A stretch of DNA of 64,000 nucleotides, taken from contig SFTJ01000005.1 in NCBI GenBank assembly GCA_004563195.1, positions 1 through 64,000 on the forward strand, given 5' to 3'. Shown piece by piece: positions 8,348-16,160 of the stretch. The notes beneath the pieces were generated by a model. That model saw only the letters and a program-made list of their open reading frames with translations, searched no databases and had not been told where the DNA came from. Numbering within the stretch: the stretch's first letter is position 1; each line of letters begins with the position of its first letter. The position numbers and the translations under genes were made by a program. The stretch is from a bacterium (GTDB lineage Bacteria; Bacteroidota; Bacteroidia; Bacteroidales; Muribaculaceae).

Positions 8348-9871
8348 TTAACCTTGGTGTTGCGGACGAAGAAGGTCGTTAACCACCTTAACCGGGTTGA
8401 AGGTTTCGATAGGAACTTCCACAAATACCGATGTCCAATCGCTCATCGAACCATTCCAAAGGCCCGGCAATTCCAATGCCTTGATGGTAACACCCGATTT
8501 CGACTTTTCGGAAATCAAACCGGTATCCTTGTCGACATACTTCTTGAGGTCGAACTTGTTGCCCTTAGTGTCCTTGATGTAGCAAACGAGGTCAACCGGA
8601 TTGAAGTGAGTGCCACTCTTCATCAATTCCACAGCTTCAGGCTTCGAAGAATCGATTTGTGCAGCTTCGAGGATTTGAGGAGACGATGAACCATCGGCAT
8701 TAAATGCGAGGTACGGGCCACCACCGGGTTCGCCATCGTTCTTCACCACGCCACAAATGCGAATCGGGCGATTGAATTTGCCCTTGAGGTAGATAGCCAA
8801 TTCGCTGTCGTCAAGGTTCTTGGTTTGTTCGTATCTGATAGAAAGAACATCGTGAGTAAACTTCACCATTTCGCGCAAGTCGTCGATAGTGTAAGCGCCC
8901 GACTCAAGAGCCTTGAGGTAAGCAGCAATTTTCTTTTGAATCTTCACCAAATAGCCGCCAATAACCTTCTTGTAGGTAATAGTTACATCGCGAAGCGCAC
9001 GTGGCACCACATTATCTATATTCTTAACAAATACCACATCGGCATCGATGTCATTGAGGTTTTCAATCAATGCACCATGACCGGCAGGACGGAAAAGAAG
9101 TTTGCCGTTCTCGCGATACGGAGTATTGTCCATATTCACAGCAATAGTGTCGGTCGAAGCCTTTTGTTCCGACATCGATACATTGTATTTCACACCCCAC
9201 TCTTTCTCCATAGCAGGCACCTTGTCGGCAATCATAGCTTCGAATGCACTGCGGTGTTCGGGCGATACGGTGAAGTGAATATTCACATTCTTGTTGATGT
9301 CGGATGCATATTGAGCACCTTCTTCGAGATGCTCTTCAAGAGGAGTATGAGCGCCTTCGGCAGTCTTATGGAATTGCAAAAGAGCCTTTGGAAGTTGGCC
9401 GTAATTGAGACCTTCGCCTGCGATAAGAGTCTTAGCCACACTCACATATTCTCCATCGGCAATAAGTGCATCGATGTCCTTGCCGTAATTCTTCTTACAA
9501 CTTTCGTTGAGTGCAGGATAGAAAGCAAAATTCTTGATTTCGGCAAAGAACTTCTTCTCGAAGTCGGTTTCAGGAGCCGGCTTGTTGTCGGTAACAAATG
9601 CGAAAATGTTCTTAAACATACGGCTTGCTGCGCCAGAGGCAGGCACGAACTTTTCTACTTTGCCACCCGAATTTTGAAATTCATTCCACTCAGCAATGCA
9701 ATCGGCAATTTCGGTTTCTGATAATCTTACTATGCCATCGCCTATGGTCGCAACCGATTTGATTTTCAGGTATGGGAAACCTGTTTCAAATCGTTTTAAC
9801 TGTTCTTCGATGGTTTCGGGGCTTATGCCCTTAGCTTTAAGTAGCTCTAAATCAACGTTATTAAGTTCCAT
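8348..9871 (-). CDS. DUF4301 family protein with UDP-sugar pyrophosphorylase-like motifs
   Basis: A 507-residue cytoplasmic protein of the Bacteroidota DUF4301 family, whose function is not known to me. The N-terminus has a loop PASGAASRMFK (residues 77-87), which resembles the glycine-rich GxGxxTRM/K loop of sugar nucleotidyltransferases. Further on, EQK (235-237), RPAGHGALIENL (261-272) and VKNIDN (282-287) occur in the order seen in UDP-sugar pyrophosphorylases (QK, P-x-G-(H/N)-G, VDN). A nucleotidyltransferase fold is therefore inferred. No signal peptide is present. It is divergent from relA across a short AT-rich region, with a possible TAAATTTGA -7 element on the minus strand at 9897-9905. 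Confidence 0.85.
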   Translation of the reverse strand: MELNNVDLELLKAKGISPETIEEQLKRFETGFPYLKIKSVATIGDGIVRLSETEIADCIAEWNEFQNSGGKVEKFVPASGAASRMFKNIFAFVTDNKPAPETDFEKKFFAEIKNFAFYPALNESCKKNYGKDIDALIADGEYVSVAKTLIAGEGLNYGQLPKALLQFHKTAEGAHTPLEEHLEEGAQYASDINKNVNIHFTVSPEHRSAFEAMIADKVPAMEKEWGVKYNVSMSEQKASTDTIAVNMDNTPYRENGKLLFRPAGHGALIENLNDIDADVVFVKNIDNVVPRALRDVTITYKKVIGGYLVKIQKKIAAYLKALESGAYTIDDLREMVKFTHDVLSIRYEQTKNLDDSELAIYLKGKFNRPIRICGVVKNDGEPGGGPYLAFNADGSSSPQILEAAQIDSSKPEAVELMKSGTHFNPVDLVCYIKDTKGNKFDLKKYVDKDTGLISEKSKSGVTIKALELPGLWNGSMSDWTSVFVEVPIETFNPVKVVNDLLRPQHQG

Positions 9872-9958
9872 AATATTGAAAGGTTTGTAAATTTTATCAA
9901 ATTTAGCAATAAAAAAAGAAATAATTGTGATAACTTTACATAAATTTTTAAGAAAAAT

Positions 9959-12178
9959 ATGGAAATGTACAACGAAAACTATTTTACTGATGAAGAAAAG
10001 GTGCTTGTAAAGCAGTTAACAAGCCACCTGATTCGACACGCCGGCGAAATACTTTCGATTGGCGACATCAATGCCGTGCATGCTGTGATAAAGAGTGGCA
10101 TAATCAACGGCCATTTCCAGCGCGACAAATACGGCATAAATCCTACCATCAGGCATCTTAACACTGCCAATCTATTGATTGAAAATGTGATGCCCGACCG
10201 AAGTATGATTATTGCTACCCTTATCTACGAACTCTGTAAGGACAACAACTTATCGACTAACGATGTGGCTCGACTTTTCGATGACGACATCGCCAAGCTT
10301 GTGCGCGGACTTATTAAGGTTTCGGAACTCTATCGCAAGCAATCGGCTGTGGAAAACGACAATTTCCACAAGTTGCTTCTCACATTTGCCGAGGACATAA
10401 GGGTGATTATTATAATGATTGTTGACCGCCAAAACCTGATGCGCACCATCAATCACCACCCCAACGAAAAGTTTGTGCATGATATAGCCAACGAATCGCG
10501 CTATCTCTATGCACCTCTGGCTCACCGATTGGGTTTGTATATAATCAAATCAGAACTCGAGGACCTTTCGTTGAAATATCTCAATCGCACCATCTACACT
10601 CAGATAGCACATAAGCTCAACGAGACTAAAAAAGATCGCGAGGAGTATGTGAAAAATTTCATTGCGCCCATCAAGAAAGCCCTCGATGAGTCGGGATTGA
10701 AATATTCTATAAAAGGTAGAACCAAATCGATTAATTCGATATGGAGCAAAATGCGAAAGCAAGGCGTAGACCTCAATGGCATCTACGACCTCTTTGCTAT
10801 ACGCATCATTCTCGACACGCCTCCAGAGAAAGAGAAAAAAGAATGTTGGATAGCATATTCTATAGTTACAGACATATACACAGCCAATACATCGCGCCTC
10901 AAGGACTGGATTACCATCCCCAAGAGTAATGGCTACGAGTCGCTTCACATCACCGTAAACGGTCCGCAAGACCATTGGGTGGAAGTGCAGATTCGCACCA
11001 AGCGTATGGACGAAATAGCCGAGCGCGGACTCGCTGCTCACTGGAAATATAAAGGAATAAAGAGCGAAAACAACCTCGACGAATGGATGAACAATGTTCG
11101 CGATGTGCTCGAAGCCGGTCAGAAAGGACCTATGGAGCTCATCAAAAACATGCAAATGAACATCTACGACAAAGAGGTGTTTGTGTTCACCCCTAAGGGC
11201 GACCTCTATAAGTTGCCTCAAGGTGCCACCGTGCTCGATTTTGCTTTCCACATACACTCCAAACTCGGATGCACTTGTGTAGGTGGTAAAATCGAAGGCA
11301 AGAATCAGAAGCTCAACTATAAACTCAAAAGCGGCGACACGGTGCAAATCATCACCTCGTCGACTCAAACGCCACGACTCGACTGGCTGAACTTTGTGGT
11401 TACCTCTAAAGCACGCAACAAAATAAAGCAATCGGTCAACGAAATGCGCGCCAAGGAGGCTGAAATCGCCAAGGAATTGATGCAACGCCGCTGCAAAAAC
11501 CGCAAAATAGAGCTCGATGAGTCGAAGTTGATGCGCGTTATCAAAAAGCTCGGCTATAAGCATGCCAATGATTTGTATGTCGACATTGCACGCGAAACAC
11601 TCGATGTGAATATTGTGCTCGACAACTACATTGCTCTCGAGCGCCGCGAAAGCGAAGAAGAAGCCCGCCACGAATCGGCTCAGAACTTTGTGCTTCAGCA
11701 GCAAAACACCGAAAGCAACGACTCCGACGATATTCTACTCATCGGTGATAATATTAAAGGGATTAACTATAAGTTATCGAAATGCTGCAACCCGGTTTTG
11801 GGCGACAAGATTGTGGGATTTGTGGCAAGCGACGGTGCCATTAAGATTCACCGCAAAGACTGCAAAAATGCTCAGCATTTGCTTCACAAATACCCCTATC
11901 GCGAGATTCGAACCGAGTGGTCGGGACGCATAGGCAGTCAATTTGCCGCCAACTTGCGCATCTTGGGATTTGATGACATAGGCATTGTCACCAACATAAC
12001 CTCCGTTATTAATAAGGAGAAGAACGTGACATTGCGCAGCATATCCATCGATTCGAACGATGGTTTGTTCCAAGGCTATCTCGGCATCACTGTCGACAGC
12101 ACTCAGACTATAACCGAATTAATCACAAAAATTAAATCATTAAAAGGTGTAAAAGATGTTGAAAGATATAACTCTTAA
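9959..12178 (+). CDS. relA: RelA/SpoT-family (p)ppGpp synthetase, hydrolase motif degenerate
   Basis: A 739-residue long RSH protein. Domains in order: HD hydrolase (about 40-190), synthetase (about 240-365), TGS (about 405-466), a conserved-cysteine region (KCCNPVLGD, HRKDCKN) and a C-terminal ACT domain. The hydrolase HD pair is replaced by Tyr90-Glu91 (LIYELCKDN in place of LxHDxxED), although His66 and Asp156 remain, so ppGpp hydrolysis is probably lost. The synthetase keeps GRTKSINSIWSKM, YDLFAIRI, KSNGYESLH and VEVQIRT. Its acceptor-loop motif is RLKD (313-316), the RxKD form typical of bifunctional Rel rather than the ExDD of RelA. A second, hydrolase-competent RSH should exist elsewhere. 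The lipoprotein gene downstream overlaps by 23 bp. A weak -7 element TAACTTTAC precedes the start. Confidence 0.93.
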   Translation: MEMYNENYFTDEEKVLVKQLTSHLIRHAGEILSIGDINAVHAVIKSGIINGHFQRDKYGINPTIRHLNTANLLIENVMPDRSMIIATLIYELCKDNNLSTNDVARLFDDDIAKLVRGLIKVSELYRKQSAVENDNFHKLLLTFAEDIRVIIIMIVDRQNLMRTINHHPNEKFVHDIANESRYLYAPLAHRLGLYIIKSELEDLSLKYLNRTIYTQIAHKLNETKKDREEYVKNFIAPIKKALDESGLKYSIKGRTKSINSIWSKMRKQGVDLNGIYDLFAIRIILDTPPEKEKKECWIAYSIVTDIYTANTSRLKDWITIPKSNGYESLHITVNGPQDHWVEVQIRTKRMDEIAERGLAAHWKYKGIKSENNLDEWMNNVRDVLEAGQKGPMELIKNMQMNIYDKEVFVFTPKGDLYKLPQGATVLDFAFHIHSKLGCTCVGGKIEGKNQKLNYKLKSGDTVQIITSSTQTPRLDWLNFVVTSKARNKIKQSVNEMRAKEAEIAKELMQRRCKNRKIELDESKLMRVIKKLGYKHANDLYVDIARETLDVNIVLDNYIALERRESEEEARHESAQNFVLQQQNTESNDSDDILLIGDNIKGINYKLSKCCNPVLGDKIVGFVASDGAIKIHRKDCKNAQHLLHKYPYREIRTEWSGRIGSQFAANLRILGFDDIGIVTNITSVINKEKNVTLRSISIDSNDGLFQGYLGITVDSTQTITELITKIKSLKGVKDVERYNS

Positions 12179-13013
12179 ACAAGTGGCAATAGCCATAACC
12201 GTAGCATTAACCATCACATCGTGTGGAGGCAACTCCGAAAGCCCCGAAGCTGTGGCTCTTTACGACTCGGCTAAAGCCTGCCTCGATGCTCACCAGCCGC
12301 AGCAAGCACTAAGCATTATCGATTCGCTTGCCGCATCTTTCCCAAAGGAGATAACCGTGCAGCGCCGTGCCATGCACTTGCGCACTCTTGCCGACAGCGC
12401 AATGATTGACATTGAGATGGCTCAGCTCGACAGCACTCTTATTGCCGACTCGCTTACCGTGGTGAAGCTCAAACCCCTCTTCTCATTCGTCAAAACTGCC
12501 GATATGGTTGAGGGCTATTACATAATCTCCTCGCTCAAGGGCAATCCTCTATATGAACGCACCGGCATCGAGCCGCGTATCGATGAAACAGGCAACATTT
12601 TCTTGGCTTCGTGCCTCTTTGGCGTGCCTTGCAAGCACACAGCCCTATCGGCAAGTATTGCCGGCATAGGCGAGGTAGCTACCGGCAATGTGCCCTACGA
12701 CGAAGCGCTCAATTATCGCTACCAAGCCGAACGCGGCAGCTGCGAAATGGTGACTTTCGAATTCGACAAATGCTCCGAAATGTGCAATTTCATAGCCCAA
12801 AACCGCGATAGCAGTGTGAAACTCACCTTTAAGGGCAATCGCAACCACAGCATCACCCTATCGCCGGCACTCGTCAAAGCTATTGCCGACAGCTACGACT
12901 TCTCTATGGCAATGCGTTCGGGCAAGAATGCTACAGCCAAGAAAATATTTATGGCAAAAAAGCGCGAACTTAATCGTCAGCAAATGGCCAAAACGGCCAA
13001 AGCCATCGAATAA
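12156..13013 (+). CDS. Lipoprotein of unknown function, overlapping relA
   Basis: A 285-residue predicted lipoprotein. The basic n-region MLKDITLKQ, hydrophobic core and lipobox LTITSC place the acylated cysteine at residue 23. Residues ~35-70 (ALYDSAKACLDAHQPQQAL, then IIDSLAASFP) read like one TPR-type helical hairpin. The remainder is mixed, with YIISSLKGNPLYERTGIEP-like strands. I do not recognise the family. The gene starts 23 bp inside relA, so translation is probably coupled. A GTG at 12183 is a possible alternative start but would remove the basic n-region. It is followed at once by a strong terminator, so relA and this gene form a two-gene unit. Confidence 0.8.
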   Translation: MLKDITLKQVAIAITVALTITSCGGNSESPEAVALYDSAKACLDAHQPQQALSIIDSLAASFPKEITVQRRAMHLRTLADSAMIDIEMAQLDSTLIADSLTVVKLKPLFSFVKTADMVEGYYIISSLKGNPLYERTGIEPRIDETGNIFLASCLFGVPCKHTALSASIAGIGEVATGNVPYDEALNYRYQAERGSCEMVTFEFDKCSEMCNFIAQNRDSSVKLTFKGNRNHSITLSPALVKAIADSYDFSMAMRSGKNATAKKIFMAKKRELNRQQMAKTAKAIE

Positions 13014-13038
13014 ATTGATTTATGAGCCATTAAGAAAA

Positions 13039-13087
13039 CAAAGGAGGCATCTCAAATAAAAACTTTGAGACGCCTCCTTTGGCTTTT
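13039..13087 (+). terminator. Terminator of the relA-lipoprotein operon
   Basis: An 18-bp stem with one mismatch (13039-13056 with 13064-13081, core AAGGAGGC/GCCTCCTT) is followed by GCTTTTTA. Confidence 0.88.
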
Positions 13088-13119
13088 TACTGAATTATAT
13101 CTTTCGTCGAGCGAATGAT

Positions 13120-13983
13120 TTACAGCGAGTCATACGACTGCGAGAAAGTATCGCCCTGCTGCACATCGCCGGTGGTTATACCCTTCTTGAGCCATCGCAT
13201 GCGTTGAGCCGATGTACCATGGTTGAACGAATCGGGAACCGTGTAGCCCTGCGCTTTCTTTTGCAGATAGTCATCTCCGATTTTCGAAGCAGTATTTATG
13301 CCCTCTTCGATGTCTCCATCTTCGAGCGAACCAAACATCTCATTATCTTGATGAGCCCAAATGCCGGCAAGGAAATCGGCTTGCAACTCCAAACGCACAC
13401 TCATTCTATTGGCTTCCTTTTGACTCATCTGCTGCATCTGGCTATGCGCCTCTCCCAATATGCCAAGCAGATACTGCACATGGTGACCCACTTCATGCGC
13501 TATCACATAGGCATAGGCAAAATCGCCGTCAGCCCCAAGCGAACGCTTCATATTCTTAAAGAATGAAAGGTCGATGTACACCGTTTGGTCGGCAGAGCAA
13601 TAGAACGGACCGGTAGATGATGTGGCACCACCACAGCCCGACTGCACGGCATCGGTAAACATAACCAATCGTGGAGCTCTGTAGGTCTTGCCCATTTTTT
13701 TAAATTCTTGCGTCCATACATCCTCGGTTCCTGCAAGTATCTGACGAGTAAACTTAGCCAATTCCTCATCTTCGGCTGTAGGAGTATAAGTCGACTCGGT
13801 GGTTTCTTGAAAACCCATCTGGCTTACATTATTAAATACATCGCCCAAGTCGCCTCCCATAAGCAGCGTGATAAGTCCCACTACTATTATGCCACCTATG
13901 CCGAGCGATTTTCCGACTCCTCCGCCCGAACGTCCGCGACGGTCTTCTACATTACTACTTTCTCGTCTTCCTGTAAGTCTCAT
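13120..13983 (-). CDS. ypfJ: Neutral zinc metallopeptidase, YpfJ family
   Basis: A 287-residue membrane-anchored member of the putative neutral zinc metallopeptidase family. A charged, glycine-rich N-terminus (MRLTGRRESSNVEDRRGR) precedes one transmembrane helix (about 26-44). The large domain has SGCGGATSSTGPFYCSADQTV, the zinc motif AHEVGHHVQ and the downstream glutamate region RLELQADFLAGIWAH. All hallmark residues are present and the length is normal. The natural substrate is unknown for the family. It is transcribed alone from a perfect -7 element TATCTTTGC on the minus strand (14014-14022). Confidence 0.92.
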   Translation of the reverse strand: MRLTGRRESSNVEDRRGRSGGGVGKSLGIGGIIVVGLITLLMGGDLGDVFNNVSQMGFQETTESTYTPTAEDEELAKFTRQILAGTEDVWTQEFKKMGKTYRAPRLVMFTDAVQSGCGGATSSTGPFYCSADQTVYIDLSFFKNMKRSLGADGDFAYAYVIAHEVGHHVQYLLGILGEAHSQMQQMSQKEANRMSVRLELQADFLAGIWAHQDNEMFGSLEDGDIEEGINTASKIGDDYLQKKAQGYTVPDSFNHGTSAQRMRWLKKGITTGDVQQGDTFSQSYDSL

Positions 13984-14013
13984 ATTCTCTTTTGATTATA
14001 GTTATTCGTTTTC

Positions 14014-14022
14014 GCAAAGATA
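14014..14022 (-). promoter_or_regulatory. Promoter -7 element for ypfJ
   Basis: The minus strand reads TATCTTTGC, an exact consensus -7 element about 30 bp upstream of the ypfJ start. The rest of the 13984-14269 gap is AT-rich and holds the rpsF promoter. Confidence 0.6.
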
Positions 14023-14159
14023 TATCATAAATTACAATTAAAAAAGCACCTATATCATAAATATATTATCAATGTATGCACCCAAGGGCGGCTACAGACA
14101 AATAAAGCGACAGAAAAAAGCGGAATAATTGAAAAATAGCAGTTTTACCACTCAAAACA

Positions 14160-14192
14160 TTTGCTTAAATAAATAAAAATCACTAACTTTGC
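14160..14192 (+). promoter_or_regulatory. Promoter of the rpsF-rpsR-rplI operon
   Basis: A -33 TTTG (14160-14163), 20 bp spacer and -7 TAACTTTGC (14184-14192) give a full consensus promoter. The leader of about 70 nt contains only a small hairpin (CGCTTTATAGCG). I could not identify an S6:S18 autoregulatory motif with confidence. Confidence 0.78.
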
Positions 14193-14269
14193 ACCGCTTT
14201 TTGGGCAAAATACGCTTTATAGCGAGTTCCAAGAAGCACAAAATCAACAATTAATTAATTAAAAACATT

Positions 14270-14620
14270 ATGAATCACTACGAAACCGTTTTCATTTTGA
14301 CTCCCGTTTTGTCTGATGCACAGATGAAGGAAGCGGTAGAAAAGTTCAAATCAGTTCTCACCAAGCAAGGTGCAACGATTGTGAACGAAGAAGCATGGGG
14401 CTTGCGTAAGCTTGCTTACCCAATTCAACACAAGTCTACCGGATTTTACACTCTTATTGAGTTTGATGGCGAACCAACAATTGTAAAGACACTCGAAACA
14501 GCATTCCGTCGCGACGAAAAGGTGCTTCGTTTCTTGACATTCCGTCTTGACAAGAACGCAGCAGAATATGCTGCAAAGAGACGCAGTTTGAAAGCTGCAA
14601 AAGCAACTACTAACGAATAA
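14270..14620 (+). CDS. rpsF: 30S ribosomal protein S6
   Basis: A 116-residue S6. It starts MNHYETVFILTPVLSD, the usual opening, and contains the conserved WGLRKLAYPI segment and the RRDEKVLRFLTFRLDK helix and strand. S6 pairs with S18 on the 30S platform, and rpsR follows directly. It is the first gene of the rpsF-rpsR-rplI operon with a strong promoter 80 bp upstream. Length is normal for Bacteroidota, with a short basic tail. Confidence 0.98.
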   Translation: MNHYETVFILTPVLSDAQMKEAVEKFKSVLTKQGATIVNEEAWGLRKLAYPIQHKSTGFYTLIEFDGEPTIVKTLETAFRRDEKVLRFLTFRLDKNAAEYAAKRRSLKAAKATTNE

Positions 14621-14637
14621 TTTTGGAGGTTTAAACT

Positions 14638-14907
14638 ATGGCACAAGCTCAATCAGAAATCAGATACCTTACTCCGCTCTCAGTGGATGTTAAGAAGAAA
14701 AAGTATTGCCGTTTTAAGAGAAGCGGTATCAAGTACATCGACTACAAGGATCCTGAATTCCTCAAGAAGTTCTTGAACGAACAAGGTAAGATTCTTCCAC
14801 GTCGCATCACCGGTACTTCTTTGAAGTTCCAAAGAAGAGTTGCTCAAGCAGTTAAGCGTGCTCGTCACCTTGCTCTTCTTCCTTATGTTACCGATTTGAT
14901 GAAATAA
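14638..14907 (+). CDS. rpsR: 30S ribosomal protein S18
   Basis: An 89-residue S18. The core KKKYCRFKRSGIKYIDYKD and the C-terminal motif LPRRITGTSLKFQRR, then VAQAVKRARHLALLPY, are diagnostic. It binds S6 and 16S rRNA at the 30S platform. A Shine-Dalgarno-like GGAGGT at 14625-14630 precedes the ATG by 7 nt, which is stronger than usual for this phylum and fits a highly expressed gene. Confidence 0.98.
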   Translation: MAQAQSEIRYLTPLSVDVKKKKYCRFKRSGIKYIDYKDPEFLKKFLNEQGKILPRRITGTSLKFQRRVAQAVKRARHLALLPYVTDLMK

Positions 14908-14932
14908 CTTTTAATTTAGAGGAGCATTATTT

Positions 14933-15376
14933 ATGAAGATTATATTGAAAGAAGATGTCGCTAACCTTGGTTACAAGGACGACGTTGTAGAAGTAAAGAG
15001 CGGTTACGGCCGTAATTACCTTATCCCTACAGGCAAGGCTGTTATTGCATCAGAATCAGCACTTAAGGTGCTTGCCGAAAACCTCAAGCAACGCGCTCAC
15101 AAGATTGCTAAAATCAAAGCTGATGCTGAAGCTGCTGCTGCTGCTCTCGAAGGTGTTAGCCTCACTATCGCTGCTAAAGTTAGCGCTAACGGCACTATCT
15201 TCGGTTCAGTTGGTAACATCCAAGTTGCTGAAGCTCTCGAACAAGCAGGTCACAATGTAGATCGCAAGCTTATCGTGGTTAAGGACACTATCAAGGAAGT
15301 TGGTAACTACACTGCTACCATCAAGCTTCACAAGGAAGTTTCGGTTGAAATTCCTTTCGAAGTTGTTGCTGAGTAA
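14933..15376 (+). CDS. rplI: 50S ribosomal protein L9
   Basis: A 147-residue L9. The N-terminal domain MKIILKEDVANLGYKDDVVEVK with GYGRNYLIPTGKA (RNA binding) leads into a long central helix (ALKVLAENLKQRAHKIAKIK) and a C-terminal domain. It is the last gene of the operon, with a GAGGAG ribosome-binding site about 14 bp upstream and a strong terminator 25 bp after the stop. Confidence 0.98.
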   Translation: MKIILKEDVANLGYKDDVVEVKSGYGRNYLIPTGKAVIASESALKVLAENLKQRAHKIAKIKADAEAAAAALEGVSLTIAAKVSANGTIFGSVGNIQVAEALEQAGHNVDRKLIVVKDTIKEVGNYTATIKLHKEVSVEIPFEVVAE

Positions 15377-15400
15377 TTTTTCTCAACATAACATATTTAT

Positions 15401-15433
15401 AAAAGGTGCACCCTTTGGGGCGCACCTTTTTGA
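15401..15433 (+). terminator. Terminator of the rpsF operon
   Basis: AAAAGGTGC (15401-15409) pairs with GCACCTTTT (15422-15430), with additional CC/GG pairing near the loop, followed by TT. It also faces the end of the convergent lipoprotein gene. Confidence 0.88.
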
Positions 15434-15460
15434 GTTTTATTATTAATGATTTTCAAGAAT

Positions 15461-16096
15461 TTATTGCTCTTGCGATTGCTCTATTTCGCTCCAGCTCGAC
15501 TCTCGCAATAGCGGAGCATACTGCTCACGTGCAATTTTTGCCGCAGCATCGTTAATTACCATAAATTCCACAAGACTCTTCTGCAGACTATCCGACAGGA
15601 TGCTGTCGCTAACATACCATTCTCTCTCATTGGCTGCAGTGAGTGTGGAGTCGCTTATGCTTTTCTGATATTCATCACGTATTTTATCCTTTGCCTGCAA
15701 AATCGCATTCACCTTGTGGCGAAACATTATAAGTTTGCGATTGCTTGCCGACCCTTCGAGAATAATATTATCTTTATATAATTTCACCATCAATTTGCCG
15801 GGCTCTATCACGAAATAATGCGCTATCGAGTCATTGTCGAGTTTGAAGAATCCCACTCTCGATTCTTTTAGATTGCAATTCTCCGATATGCGAGTAGTAT
15901 CGGCATTGAGTTTGCCCAAGAACACTTCGCGCGAGCGCATATAGTCGCTTTCGTAGCAATATACCGAAATGCTGTCGAACCCGGCATCGGCACTGCGGTA
16001 TATCGTAATCTCGCATGGAAATGATTTGGGCTTATCGCACGATGTCAACATAGTACACGCCAACGCTATGCCAAGTATGGCTTTATTATAGTTCAT
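15461..16096 (-). CDS. Lipoprotein, possibly DUF4369-like
   Basis: A 211-residue predicted lipoprotein. The signal MNYNKAILGIALACTMLTSC ends in a lipobox with cysteine at residue 20. The mature part begins with beta-rich sequence (CEITIYRSADAGFDSISVYC, then FLGKLNADTTRISENC) that resembles the DUF4369 domain found at the front of many Bacteroidota thioredoxin-like lipoproteins. No thioredoxin CxxC domain follows; the C-terminal half is helical and charged. The family assignment is tentative. It lies 64 bp downstream of lptG on the same strand and may be co-transcribed with tgt-lptG. Confidence 0.72.
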   Translation of the reverse strand: MNYNKAILGIALACTMLTSCDKPKSFPCEITIYRSADAGFDSISVYCYESDYMRSREVFLGKLNADTTRISENCNLKESRVGFFKLDNDSIAHYFVIEPGKLMVKLYKDNIILEGSASNRKLIMFRHKVNAILQAKDKIRDEYQKSISDSTLTAANEREWYVSDSILSDSLQKSLVEFMVINDAAAKIAREQYAPLLRESSWSEIEQSQEQ

Positions 16097-16160
16097 ATTC
16101 TTTCCTAACTAATACAAGTATATATTATTCATAACCACCTACATGTGCTTCGGGTGCAAA

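Noticed and set aside
8825..9721. A 298-codon plus-strand open frame inside the DUF4301 gene
   Set aside because: It is a shadow of the conserved minus-strand gene, and no family is recognisable.
10550..11704. A long minus-strand open frame of 384 codons inside relA
   Set aside because: It is antisense to conserved synthetase and TGS domains, has no ribosome-binding site or promoter, and its translation is low-complexity and aromatic.
14193..14269. S6:S18 ribosomal-protein leader upstream of rpsF
   Set aside because: Only a short CGCTTTATAGCG hairpin is visible, and I could not match the conserved CCG-containing motif.
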